42,566 nucleotides of DNA from an uncultured Eubacteriales bacterium (lineage in GTDB: Bacteria > Bacillota > Clostridia > Oscillospirales > QAKW01), in the NCBI GenBank assembly GCA_902492505.1, contig CABULU010000010.1:1-42566 (forward strand), written 5' to 3'. Within the stretch, counting starts at the first letter, position 1; every line of letters begins with the position of its first letter. The notes beneath the pieces were generated by a model, which was given only the letters and a program-made list of their open reading frames with translations, had not been told where the DNA came from and did not search any database. The position numbers and the translations under genes were made by a program. Below are positions 8,765 to 16,519 of the stretch, in pieces.

Positions 8765-11031
8765 TGCTTTGTGCAAGATGCAATAAACGTATGGCGGTTG
8801 TATTTGTCTCAAAATATGAAGATAATAAAACCGTTAATGAGGGTTACTGCCTGAAATGTGCTAAAGAGCTTGGTATACATCAGGTTGATCAGATTATTAA
8901 GAATATGGGTATTTCGGATGAAGATATAGATACTATGTCTGAGGAGTTTGATTCAATGGTTGATCAGATGGGAATTTCTCCTGATGAAATGGATTCTCAA
9001 ACTGCGCCTTCGTTTCCTCCGTTTTTCGGTAATTTCATGAATAACATTGTGTCATCCGGCAAGCAGCCGGATACGGAACGCAGTGCGGAGAAGACCGATA
9101 ATAAAAAGGATGAGAAAAAGCAAAAACGTACTGACAAAAAGAGAAAATATCTTGACCAGTACGGAGTAAATCTAACAAGAAATGCTCACGATGGGAAGCT
9201 TGACCCTGTGATAGGGCGTGACGTAGAGCTTACCAGGTTAATTCGCATACTGAATAGACGCACAAAAAACAATCCCGTGTTAATCGGTGAGCCGGGTGTC
9301 GGTAAGACTGCCATTGCAGAGGCACTTGCGCAAAAAATTGCCGATGAACAGGTTCCGGCAAAGCTGCTTGATAAGGAGGTTTATCTTCTTGATCTGACGG
9401 CGCTTGTCGCCGGCACGCAGTTTCGTGGTCAGTTCGAAGCCAGAATTAAGGGACTGATATCGGAGGTTGTGGCGCTTGGTAATATTATACTCGTCATCGA
9501 TGAGATTCATAATCTTGTGGGAACGGGTGACAGTGAAGGAACAATGAATGCGGCATTGTCCCGCGGTGAAATTCAGGTTATAGGCGCAACTACTCTTTCA
9601 GAGTACAGAAAATATATAGAAAAAGACGCGGCGCTTGAGCGCAGATTTCAGCCGGTCATGGTTGACGAGCCTACTATAAACGATACTATTGAAATTCTCA
9701 AGGGAATACGTCCCAAATATGAGCAGTATCATAATGTTAGAATTCCCGATGCTTTGCTCGCACAGGCTGCGCTGATGTCCGAAAGGTATATAACAGACAG
9801 ATTTTTGCCGGATAAAGCTATTGACCTTATAGATGAGGCGTGCAGCGGTGCGGCCCTTGAAAATGTGGCGCAAAATTCCATTGTTAAGAATACGCGCGCG
9901 CTGACGCAGATCAAGCAACAGCTTGAAGAGCTCACGGGGGCCGAACAGAATGAAGAGACATATAAAAAAATCGCAGAACTGCGCGCGGCTGAGTGTGTAG
10001 CGGAAAATGCTCTTAAAGAATATACAGAGGCAGATTCCGTGACAGAACTGAATTTTGGTCACATTGCGTATGTGCTGGAGCTTTGGACGGGAATTCCGGC
10101 AGCAAAAATACAGGAGCAAGAATATGAAAAGCTGACAAAGCTTGCTGACAATCTAAAAAAGCGCATTATCGGACAGGATAAAGCGGTGGATGCGGTTGCT
10201 TCTGCCATAAAACGCCGCCGCGTAGGTATAGGCTTTAACAGAAGCCCTGTTTCATTTATATTTACTGGTCCAACAGGCGTAGGAAAAACGGAGCTTGTGC
10301 GCAGGCTTGCCATGGAACTGTTTGACAGTGTGGAAACTCTTATTCGCATAGATATGAGCGAGTACATGGAAAAGCACAGCGTTTCAAAGCTTATCGGTGC
10401 GCCGCCCGGTTATGTAGGCTATGATGATGCTGGTCAGTTGACTGAAAAAATACGCAGAAAGCCATACAGTGTAGTTCTGTTTGATGAAATTGAAAAAGCT
10501 CATCCGGATGTACTGAACATCATGCTTCAGATTCTTGATGACGGAAAACTCACTGATGCTCAGGGCAGAACCGTGAATTTTGAAAATACCGTAATAATCA
10601 TGACTACAAACGCCACTGCCGGTGCTATGAACGCTACGGGATTTAACCGTACTCAAGAGGAACTGGAATCAGAAAAGGCGATGAAAGCTCTGCTTACATT
10701 TTTGCGTCCGGAGTTTATCAATCGTGTTGATGAGGTTATAACGTTTTCTCCTTTGGGAGGCGATACTGTCCGGCATATTGCTGATATTATGTTAGGAGAC
10801 CTCAAAGACAATCTCGGTGTGCGTGAAATAGAGTTTTCATTTGATGACAAAACACTTGATTACGTTTCGGAGAAGGGGTTTGACCGTAAGTTCGGCGCCC
10901 GCTCGCTGAAGCGGTTTATTCAAAAAGAAATTGAAGATAAAATAGCGCAGATACTTGTAGAAAATTATAAAACCGATATTAAGGCTATTTATTGCACCGC
11001 GACAGATGACGGTGTAATGCTCACTTATTGA
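8761..11031 (+). CDS. ClpE-like ATP-dependent Clp protease ATP-binding subunit with N-terminal zinc finger
   Basis: This is a HSP100 AAA+ unfoldase that probably feeds ClpP. The product has 756 residues. It opens with a four-cysteine zinc-binding motif (CARC at 4-7 and CLKC at 30-33), as in ClpE, then an acidic and a Lys-rich linker instead of the Clp-N repeat domain of ClpC. AAA domain 1 has Walker A GEPGVGKTA and Walker B ILVIDEIHNLVG. A short middle coiled segment lies near 370-430. AAA domain 2 has Walker A GPTGVGKTE and VVLFDEIEKAHP. An ATGFN loop near 625 sits where ClpC/ClpE carry the hydrophobic-Gly-Phe loop that docks on ClpP. ClpP is not in the window. AAGGAG precedes ATGATG, so the start could also be 8764. 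Confidence 0.88.
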   Translation: MMLCARCNKRMAVVFVSKYEDNKTVNEGYCLKCAKELGIHQVDQIIKNMGISDEDIDTMSEEFDSMVDQMGISPDEMDSQTAPSFPPFFGNFMNNIVSSGKQPDTERSAEKTDNKKDEKKQKRTDKKRKYLDQYGVNLTRNAHDGKLDPVIGRDVELTRLIRILNRRTKNNPVLIGEPGVGKTAIAEALAQKIADEQVPAKLLDKEVYLLDLTALVAGTQFRGQFEARIKGLISEVVALGNIILVIDEIHNLVGTGDSEGTMNAALSRGEIQVIGATTLSEYRKYIEKDAALERRFQPVMVDEPTINDTIEILKGIRPKYEQYHNVRIPDALLAQAALMSERYITDRFLPDKAIDLIDEACSGAALENVAQNSIVKNTRALTQIKQQLEELTGAEQNEETYKKIAELRAAECVAENALKEYTEADSVTELNFGHIAYVLELWTGIPAAKIQEQEYEKLTKLADNLKKRIIGQDKAVDAVASAIKRRRVGIGFNRSPVSFIFTGPTGVGKTELVRRLAMELFDSVETLIRIDMSEYMEKHSVSKLIGAPPGYVGYDDAGQLTEKIRRKPYSVVLFDEIEKAHPDVLNIMLQILDDGKLTDAQGRTVNFENTVIIMTTNATAGAMNATGFNRTQEELESEKAMKALLTFLRPEFINRVDEVITFSPLGGDTVRHIADIMLGDLKDNLGVREIEFSFDDKTLDYVSEKGFDRKFGARSLKRFIQKEIEDKIAQILVENYKTDIKAIYCTATDDGVMLTY

Positions 11032-11038
11032 TAAAGTC

Positions 11039-11073
11039 TATTCAAACGGAAACTTTAAGTCTCCGTTTGAATA
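11039..11073 (+). repeat. 12-bp perfect inverted repeat (hairpin) between the clp gene and ktrB
   Basis: TATTCAAACGGA at 11039-11050 is repeated in inverted form as TCCGTTTGAATA at 11062-11073. Inside, after one mismatch, three further pairs can form around a three-base loop. No T-run follows, so it is not a standard terminator; the next bases are the ATG of ktrB. It could be a protein operator, an mRNA-stabilising hairpin or a translation-control element. The pairing is directly seen; function is unknown. Confidence 0.7.
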
Positions 11074-12435
11074 ATGTTAAAGGAGGAAAAGAAAATAAAA
11101 ATCGGAAAAATTGCTATGTCGCGTGCACAGATGATTACATTGGGATTTTTCCTGATAATAATGACCGGAACACTGCTTTTAATGCTTCCGATATCTACAA
11201 GAGAAGGGCAGAGCACAAGCTTTATAGGCGCGCTTTTTACAGCAACTTCTGCCACCTGTGTGACGGGGCTTGTTACATATGACACTTTTTTGCACTGGAC
11301 TTACTTCGGTCAGGTTGTTATTCTGATTATGATTCAGATAGGCGGATTGGGATTTATCACGTTAGGTGTTTACGGCATGATGCTGTTGCGGAAAAAGATA
11401 GGTCTTAAAAGCAGGGAGCTTATTCATGACAGCTTAAATTCAATGCACGTTGGCGGTGGTGTCAGGCTTGTTAAATTTATTTTATCGGGAACTTTTATTT
11501 TCGAGTTTACAGGGGCCTTGATACTGTCTATGAGATTTATCCCGGAATACGGGTTTTTAAAAGGGGTATATTTCGGAATATTTCATGCGGTTTCTGCTTT
11601 TTGCAATGCAGGCTTTGATCTTATGGGTGAGCAGGGTGCCTATTCATCCTTTTGTAATTATGTCGGCGATATAACGATAAATGTTGTTATTATGCTGCTG
11701 ATTATTATAGGCGGTATTGGGTTTTCGGTCTGGAGTGATGTTTATAAAAATAAGCTGCATGTGAAGAAATATATGCTGCACACCAAGATCGTGCTTATAA
11801 CAACCCTGGTTTTGCTTGTAGGCGGCACTGTATTTTTTTGGATATCGGAAAGTCGGGGAATATTTGCCGATATGGGGTTTAAGGATAAGCTGCTGGCTTC
11901 GGCGTTTTCTTCGGTTACACCCAGAACGGCCGGATTTAATACGGTCGATACGGCGGCTCTTTCCGATGCGGGCAAGGCGGTAACCATGCTTCTTATGTTT
12001 ATCGGCGGCAGCCCGGGCTCAACGGCCGGCGGTATTAAAACAACGACTGTTGCGGCAATAGTGTTCTTTATTATGGCATATATCAAAAAAGAAAAGGGCT
12101 GTAATGTTTTTAGGCGTAGGATTGACGATGATCTAATTAAAAAGGCAAGTACAGTGTTTTTTGTGAATGCTTCTCTGGCAATCGCTGCTATATTGGTGAT
12201 TACACTAAATCAAAATATTTCTTTGGTAGATGCATCGTTTGAGGTATTTTCTGCGTTGGGCACAGTCGGAATGACAACGGGAATCACACGTGATCTTACG
12301 GTGCTGTCAAAGCTTGTTATAGTTTTTTTAATGTTTTGCGGCAGAGTAGGAAGTCTTTCGTTTGCGGTATCCTTTCTTGACAGAAAAAGGGTGCCGGATA
12401 TGCGTTACCCCACTGAGGATGTTATTATTGGTTAG
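11074..12435 (+). CDS. ktrB: Potassium uptake channel subunit KtrB/TrkH family
   Basis: This is the membrane pore of a Ktr-type K+ transporter. The product is 453 residues, the short KtrB size rather than the longer TrkH. Four pore-loop repeats are visible: ATSATCVTGLVTYDT, FHAVSAFCNAGFDL, SVTPRTAGFNTVDTAAL and FSALGTVGMTTGIT, each with the selectivity-filter glycine. GGSPGSTAGGIKTTT follows the third repeat and is a family hallmark. The start is uncertain: the ATG at 11074 has no upstream ribosome site, while AAGGAGGA (11079-11087) lies just after it, pointing to a start further in (ATG at 11116, or the non-standard ATA at 11095). The regulatory subunit gene follows 18 bases later. Confidence 0.93.
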   Translation: MLKEEKKIKIGKIAMSRAQMITLGFFLIIMTGTLLLMLPISTREGQSTSFIGALFTATSATCVTGLVTYDTFLHWTYFGQVVILIMIQIGGLGFITLGVYGMMLLRKKIGLKSRELIHDSLNSMHVGGGVRLVKFILSGTFIFEFTGALILSMRFIPEYGFLKGVYFGIFHAVSAFCNAGFDLMGEQGAYSSFCNYVGDITINVVIMLLIIIGGIGFSVWSDVYKNKLHVKKYMLHTKIVLITTLVLLVGGTVFFWISESRGIFADMGFKDKLLASAFSSVTPRTAGFNTVDTAALSDAGKAVTMLLMFIGGSPGSTAGGIKTTTVAAIVFFIMAYIKKEKGCNVFRRRIDDDLIKKASTVFFVNASLAIAAILVITLNQNISLVDASFEVFSALGTVGMTTGITRDLTVLSKLVIVFLMFCGRVGSLSFAVSFLDRKRVPDMRYPTEDVIIG

Positions 12436-12453
12436 GTATATAAGGAGAAAGTT

Positions 12454-13110
12454 ATGAAATCTATATTGATAATAGGAATGGGCAGGTTTGGCCATCATCT
12501 TTGCAAAAATCTTATTGAACAGAAAAATGAAATTATGATAGTTGACAAGTTTGAATCGGCAGTTGAGGATATGATGCCGCTTGTCACAAGCGCACTTGTG
12601 GCAGACTGCACCAAAGAGGACGTGCTGAGTCATTTGGGTGTGTCCAACTTTGATATTTGTTTTGTATGTATAGGCAGTGACTTTCAGAGTAACCTTGAGA
12701 TAACCTGTCTTTTGAAGGAGCTTGGCGCGGGATACGTTGTTAGTATGTCAAAACGCGTTATACATACAAAGTTTCTTTTGCGCAACGGTGCTGACGAGGT
12801 AATACATCCTGATAAGGATATAGCAGAGCGTGTTGCTATAAAATATAGTAATGATAATATTTTTGACTATATCGAACTGAGAAATGATTATTCGATTTTT
12901 GAAATATCACCTCTTAAAGAGTGGGTAGGTCACAGCCTGAAAGATTCTGATATCAGGGCTAAGTATAATATTTCTATTATTGCGGTTAAGGATGAAAATT
13001 CAGAAATGAATGTGACTCTGCATGCTGACTATGTTATAAAGCCGAATGACCATCTCATGATTATCTCCCGTAAGAAGGATATAGATAACGTCATAAAAAA
13101 ACTGCAGTAA
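12454..13110 (+). CDS. ktrA: Ktr/Trk potassium uptake regulatory subunit with RCK domain (KtrA/TrkA)
   Basis: This is the cytoplasmic gating ring subunit for the neighbouring KtrB pore. The product has 218 residues: an N-terminal RCK_N Rossmann domain with IIGMGRFGHHL, the GxGxxG nucleotide-binding loop, then an acidic residue at the end of strand 2 (MIVDKFE). A C-terminal RCK_C domain (about 135-218) is the region that binds c-di-AMP or other ligands in related proteins. A single RCK unit and this size fit KtrA rather than the doubled TrkA of E. coli. AAGGAG precedes the ATG. The CIRCE hairpin with a following T-run begins 12 bases after the stop and may end this transcript. Confidence 0.93.
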   Translation: MKSILIIGMGRFGHHLCKNLIEQKNEIMIVDKFESAVEDMMPLVTSALVADCTKEDVLSHLGVSNFDICFVCIGSDFQSNLEITCLLKELGAGYVVSMSKRVIHTKFLLRNGADEVIHPDKDIAERVAIKYSNDNIFDYIELRNDYSIFEISPLKEWVGHSLKDSDIRAKYNISIIAVKDENSEMNVTLHADYVIKPNDHLMIISRKKDIDNVIKKLQ

Positions 13111-13124
13111 ATTCTAAGAACGAA

Positions 13125-13151
13125 TTAGCACTCGAATATATCGAGTGCTAA
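13125..13151 (+). promoter_or_regulatory. CIRCE element (HrcA operator)
   Basis: TTAGCACTC, nine bases, then GAGTGCTAA: an exact match to the CIRCE consensus bound by the heat-shock repressor HrcA. The spacer itself adds pairing, giving a 13-bp stem (13123-13135 with 13141-13153) and a 5-base loop followed by TTTTT, so the same sequence could also terminate ktrA transcription. It lies about 135 bases upstream of the hsp20 start. HrcA itself is not in the window. Confidence 0.95.
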
Positions 13152-13179
13152 TTTTTACAATTTAGACATAATTTATGCC

Positions 13180-13207
13180 TTTTATTTTAACAATCGGTGT
13201 GTATAAT
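13180..13207 (+). promoter_or_regulatory. Candidate promoter for hsp20
   Basis: A perfect -10 TATAAT lies at 13202-13207, with a weak -35 (TTTTAT, 13180-13185) at 16-base spacing and TG just before the -10. It sits downstream of CIRCE, which is unusual because CIRCE normally overlaps or follows the start of transcription. The start site is therefore uncertain. Confidence 0.45.
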
Positions 13208-13285
13208 AATAATTGTCAAAGGGAAAAACCTAAGACACAATATTACATACGGTTTTATGCCGGTTTATTTTGGGAGGTAATAACT

Positions 13286-13717
13286 ATGTTTGGACTTACA
13301 CCTTATGAGCGCAGCTCAGCACTGAGAAATTATGATATTTTCAAGGAAATGGAAAATCTTGAAAAGCAATTCTTCTCGCCCGGCAATATCGGATTTAAAA
13401 CCGATATAATAGATAACGGCGGCGAGTTTGTACTGAAGGCCGATCTGCCTGGATTTAAGAAAGAGGATATCAGTATTGATGTATCCGGCGGTTATTTGAC
13501 CATTTCAGCTGTGCGCAATGATGAGAAAGAAGAAAAAAATGACAAAGGAGAGTATATCAGACGCGAGCGTTCTTATGGCTCATTTTCACGTAGCTTCGAT
13601 ATATCGGAGATTGATGAGGGAGCTATTAATGCAAGCTTTGATAACGGAGTTCTGACACTTAAGCTGCCGAAGCTGGAAAAGCGCGAACCTGAACAGAAAA
13701 GAATTGAAATTCAATAA
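13286..13717 (+). CDS. Small heat shock protein, Hsp20/alpha-crystallin family
   Basis: This is an ATP-independent holdase chaperone that binds unfolding proteins during heat stress. The product has 143 residues from the ATG at 13286, with GGGAGG about 9 bases upstream. The alpha-crystallin domain spans about 38-138: TDIIDNGGEFVLKADLPGF at its start, then FKKEDISIDVSGGYLTISA, RRERSYGSFSRSFDI, and the A-x-x-x-n-GVL-x-L motif NASFDNGVLTLKLPK. A short tail follows with an R-I-E-I motif that normally docks between subunits. The upstream CIRCE site suggests control by HrcA. A strong terminator directly follows the gene. Confidence 0.96.
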   Translation: MFGLTPYERSSALRNYDIFKEMENLEKQFFSPGNIGFKTDIIDNGGEFVLKADLPGFKKEDISIDVSGGYLTISAVRNDEKEEKNDKGEYIRRERSYGSFSRSFDISEIDEGAINASFDNGVLTLKLPKLEKREPEQKRIEIQ

Positions 13718-13723
13718 AAAATT

Positions 13724-13758
13724 AAAGGTGCGGATTATGTCCGCACCTTTTTATTTTT
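13724..13758. terminator. Bidirectional rho-independent terminator between hsp20 and the THUMP methyltransferase
   Basis: AAAGGTGCGGA (13724-13734) pairs with TCCGCACCTTT (13740-13750), with a 5-base loop, followed by TTATTTTT on the + strand and preceded by A-rich sequence that gives a T-tract on the other strand. The stop codon of the minus-strand gene lies in the loop, so one hairpin ends both converging transcripts. Confidence 0.9.
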
Positions 13759-14871
13759 AAAATATTGATAATAATTGCATTTTAGCCTTCCGTTGTAAAG
13801 CTTTCGTATTTTGTCCGCGTGCCTTCCGTAGGCTTTTTCAAAGCCGTCGAATGACGAAATAATGTAAATCTGCCAATTATCCAACTTTGAGAATGCGACA
13901 CCCATATCTTTGTATAACTTTTCTGCCGAATTTAGATTCATCATGCGTTCACCGTAAGGCGGATTACAGACAATAGTGCCGCGCTTACCGTTTGTTTTTA
14001 TATACCTCATATCCATTTTAAATACTTTAATACTGTTTTCTACTCCGGCGCGTTTTGCATTTGCTTTAGTTAGACTTATGCATTTGCCGTCGATATCCGA
14101 GGCAAATGCATAAAACTCGCAGTTTTGTATTATTTTGTCTTTTGCTTCTTCCTTTGCACGTTTCCATATATTATCATCGAGAAAATCAAACTGTTGTGCG
14201 GCAAAGGTCCGGTTTAAACCCGGCGCGGTATTTGTCATGAGCATAGCTGCTTCGATGGCTATTGTTCCCGAACCGCAAAACGGGTCCCATAAAAGAACGT
14301 CGGTCCGAGGGCGTGCGATTTTTACCATTGCCGCAGCAAGCGTTTCTCGCAGTGGGGCAGCGTTGGAATCAGGTCTGTAACCGCGTTTGTGTAAAGGAGC
14401 CCCGCTTGTGTCAATCATTATTGTCGCAATATCGTGTGATATAAAAAATTCAATTCGATAAAGAGCGCCGGTTTCTTTAAACCAGTCAATTCGGTAGCTT
14501 TCTTTGAGCTTTTCAACAATTGCCTTTTTTATAATACTCTGACAATCGGGGATAGATGTGAGTTTGGATTTTACTGAGCTGCCTGTTACGGGAAAGCAGT
14601 CGTCAATACCGATAAAGCATTCGAAAGGCAGCTCTTTTGTACCGTCAAAAAGCTCGGTAAAGGTAGACGCGGTAAAGCTCCCAAGATTTATGTAAAGACG
14701 TTCTGCGTATCTTGAAAAAATATTGAATCTTGCAACAGCATCCTCGTCTCCGCAAAATGTTACTCTGCCGTCAACTGTTTTCAGTTTTTTATAGCCAAGA
14801 GCTTCAATTTCGTCTGATAAAAACTTTTCGAGCCCGAATAGACATGTGGCTACGTATTCATAATAACCCAT
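13735..14871 (-). CDS. THUMP domain class I SAM-dependent RNA methyltransferase (RlmL N-terminal/YpsC type)
   Basis: This is a predicted rRNA guanine-N2 methyltransferase. The product has 378 residues from the ATG at 14871 (MGYYEYVATCLFGLEKFL), with GGAGAA 6-11 bases before; an ATG 24 bases earlier lies in the upstream gene's end and lacks a site. Residues 1-60 form the ferredoxin-like start and about 65-155 the THUMP domain. HKRGYRPDSNAAPLRETLAAA leads into the catalytic domain. The SAM site is LLWDPFCGSGTIAIEAAM, and the catalytic motif is NPPYGERM. It follows the dGTPase-like gene by 13 bases and shares its promoter. Confidence 0.9.
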   Translation of the reverse strand: MGYYEYVATCLFGLEKFLSDEIEALGYKKLKTVDGRVTFCGDEDAVARFNIFSRYAERLYINLGSFTASTFTELFDGTKELPFECFIGIDDCFPVTGSSVKSKLTSIPDCQSIIKKAIVEKLKESYRIDWFKETGALYRIEFFISHDIATIMIDTSGAPLHKRGYRPDSNAAPLRETLAAAMVKIARPRTDVLLWDPFCGSGTIAIEAAMLMTNTAPGLNRTFAAQQFDFLDDNIWKRAKEEAKDKIIQNCEFYAFASDIDGKCISLTKANAKRAGVENSIKVFKMDMRYIKTNGKRGTIVCNPPYGERMMNLNSAEKLYKDMGVAFSKLDNWQIYIISSFDGFEKAYGRHADKIRKLYNGRLKCNYYQYFKNKKVRT

Positions 14872-14884
14872 AAATTCTCCAGTC

Positions 14885-16096
14885 TTAATTTTCAAAGTAT
14901 GATTTGTACTCTATTTTGAATTTGCTGTCGGGAAACATTTCACGGTAAAGCTCTATAAAGTAATCGTCTGTCATGCTGGCAATGTAATCTGAGACAATGA
15001 AATCGGGACTTTCGTTGATATAATCAAATTGACTGTAATATTTTGTCTGATAATTTATGTCATTTATGTGATGTCTGAAAATAAACGAATTTTTGTTTCC
15101 TTGTTTAATGTCGCTAAGCAATTTTTTGTACATCTGTTCAAACATCGGTTTTATAACTTTATCATAAATATCGCTTATTTCCTTGTTTTTGTATATTATT
15201 TCCGTATTTTCGTCTTTTGCTTTTTTTAGGTCATTATACGCTGTCTGGCTTAAATGAATGAAGCTCTTGCCGTAGCTGTTTTCTATAATATCAACAATTA
15301 AATTATTGATGATTTCGGCATTTTTAGATCCGGTTTCGTTCGGGGCAAACTCATTGTTACTGTCTATTATTTTTGCAATTCTTGCATCCTGTCTGTCCTT
15401 GCCGAGGTAGGCTATCATATCACTGATACGTACTACGCATCCCTCAAGAGTAGATGGGATCAGCCTGTCAATTGCCTCTTTGCCTAAATTACAGCATTGC
15501 AAAAATTTTTTGTCAAAATTGCAAAAATTATTGCAAGGCTTGGGTATATACTCTTTCTTTTCAAATTCGCCGTTATGACAAAGAATTCCGTCAAGAGTTT
15601 GTAGAGTGAGATTTCTTCTGTAAAGCCTGTCCACTACTCTTACGCTATGTACATTGTGATTGAAATAGCATCCGGTATTTTGGTGCAGCAGTTCGCTCAA
15701 AAAGCGCTCGCCGGCATGACCAAAAGGGGTGTGTCCCAAATCATGTCCGAGTGCTATTGCTTCAATAAGGTCAATGTTAAGACCTAATACTGCGCCGATA
15801 TTGCGCGCAATACGTGAGACGAGCTGTACATGCAACCCTCTTCTTGAAATATCATCATTATGGTATAATGAAAAAACCTGGGTTTTATCAGCATATCTGT
15901 TATATACCGGCAAATGAAGTATTTTTTCAATATCACGTACAAAAGCAGGGCGCCATAGGTTTGCGTTGTCGTGTGCGGGATCGCGTCTAAGCGCGTCGGT
16001 ATCTTTGCATTTATACGGATTTTCCCAGTTTTTTGCGCGATCTTCAGTTATTTGCTCTTGAAGCTCTTTGCTTAAAACATGGTATTTCAATGCCAT
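14885..16096 (-). CDS. dgt: dGTPase-like HD-domain dNTP triphosphohydrolase
   Basis: Enzymes of this family hydrolyse dNTPs to nucleosides and triphosphate and help control dNTP pools. The product has 403 residues. The N-terminal RRDPAHDNANLWRPAFVRDIEKILHL-type region and H-L-x-V-S-R-I-A-R precede the metal-binding HD motif in ALGHDLGHTPFGHAGE; FNHNVHSVRVV and LTLQTLDGILCHNGE are further family blocks, and RISDMIAYLGKDRQD holds a later metal-ligand aspartate. The start is supported by GAGGTGAT upstream and a near-consensus promoter. Substrate choice cannot be read from sequence. It is the first gene of a two-gene operon with the THUMP methyltransferase. Confidence 0.85.
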   Translation of the reverse strand: MALKYHVLSKELQEQITEDRAKNWENPYKCKDTDALRRDPAHDNANLWRPAFVRDIEKILHLPVYNRYADKTQVFSLYHNDDISRRGLHVQLVSRIARNIGAVLGLNIDLIEAIALGHDLGHTPFGHAGERFLSELLHQNTGCYFNHNVHSVRVVDRLYRRNLTLQTLDGILCHNGEFEKKEYIPKPCNNFCNFDKKFLQCCNLGKEAIDRLIPSTLEGCVVRISDMIAYLGKDRQDARIAKIIDSNNEFAPNETGSKNAEIINNLIVDIIENSYGKSFIHLSQTAYNDLKKAKDENTEIIYKNKEISDIYDKVIKPMFEQMYKKLLSDIKQGNKNSFIFRHHINDINYQTKYYSQFDYINESPDFIVSDYIASMTDDYFIELYREMFPDSKFKIEYKSYFEN

Positions 16097-16114
16097 TTTA
16101 TCACCTCATTGTCT

Positions 16115-16143
16115 ATTATAGTTTAAATTGTAAATAAAATCAA
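16115..16143 (-). promoter_or_regulatory. Sigma-A type promoter for the dgt-like operon
   Basis: On the minus strand the sequence reads TTGATT, 17 bases, TATAAT (the -35 is 16143-16138 and the -10 is 16120-16115). Transcription would start about 12 bases before the GAGGTGAT ribosome site of the gene starting at 16096. It lies just beyond the terminator at 16153-16181. Confidence 0.85.
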
Positions 16144-16152
16144 TATTTGCAG

Positions 16153-16181
16153 AAAATAAACCCGGCGTCGTGAGCGCCGGG
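16153..16181 (-). terminator. Rho-independent terminator after the 56-residue small gene
   Basis: CCCGGCG at 16161-16167 pairs with CGCCGGG at 16175-16181 around a 7-base loop. Read on the minus strand, TTTATTTTC follows. It lies 18 bases past the stop of the small minus-strand gene and insulates the promoter of the dgt-like operon. Confidence 0.85.
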
Positions 16182-16198
16182 TCTAATCAGATATTTTA

Positions 16199-16369
16199 TT
16201 AAAATGACATATGCTCTATGAAAGAACCGGCTGCCCGAAGAGCCTTTCCGGCAGTTTTTTTGAGCGTACCTGTTTTGCAGCAAATATTTTTGCCTGCCAT
16301 CATGCCGATGCCGGCGCCCAGTACCGTACCTATTGCTGTGTAAATCAAAAGACCGTTTTTATTTTTCAT
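16199..16369 (-). CDS. 56-residue small membrane-type protein of unknown function
   Basis: Short gene, unrecognised. It starts at ATG 16369, 8 bases after AAAGGAG, and ends at TAA 16199. The product begins MKNKNGLLIYTAIGTVLG, continues AGIGMMAGKN (a glycine-zipper-like hydrophobic segment at about 6-25), then a double cysteine ICCK and a Lys/Ala-rich amphipathic C-terminus (TLKKTAGKALRAAGSFIEHM). A terminator follows the stop and the gene has its own ribosome site, which argues that it is real. The layout recalls YtxH-like small envelope proteins, but the resemblance is loose. Confidence 0.7.
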   Translation of the reverse strand: MKNKNGLLIYTAIGTVLGAGIGMMAGKNICCKTGTLKKTAGKALRAAGSFIEHMSF

Positions 16370-16451
16370 TTTTTCATCTCCTTTGCTTTTTTAATATTAT
16401 GCTTCATATGGGAAAAAATATTCTCAGATGTATGTTCAAAATATAATTGTA

Positions 16452-16480
16452 TTTACTTTTTTGCGATTATATGATATAAT
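16452..16480 (+). promoter_or_regulatory. Sigma-A type promoter with extended -10 for gtrA
   Basis: TTTACT (16452-16457), 17 bases, TATAAT (16475-16480), with TGA directly before the -10 forming an extended -10. It directs transcription toward gtrA and the first pseudo-ATPase. The predicted start of transcription is about 33 bases before the gtrA ATG. Confidence 0.8.
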
Positions 16481-16519
16481 TCAAATATATTTTTGATTTT
16501 TACGATAATTTTGAATATT

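Noticed and set aside
13175..13285. N-terminal extension of Hsp20
   Set aside because: It crosses the promoter and leader; GGGAGG before ATG 13286 and the family length of about 143 support the shorter form.
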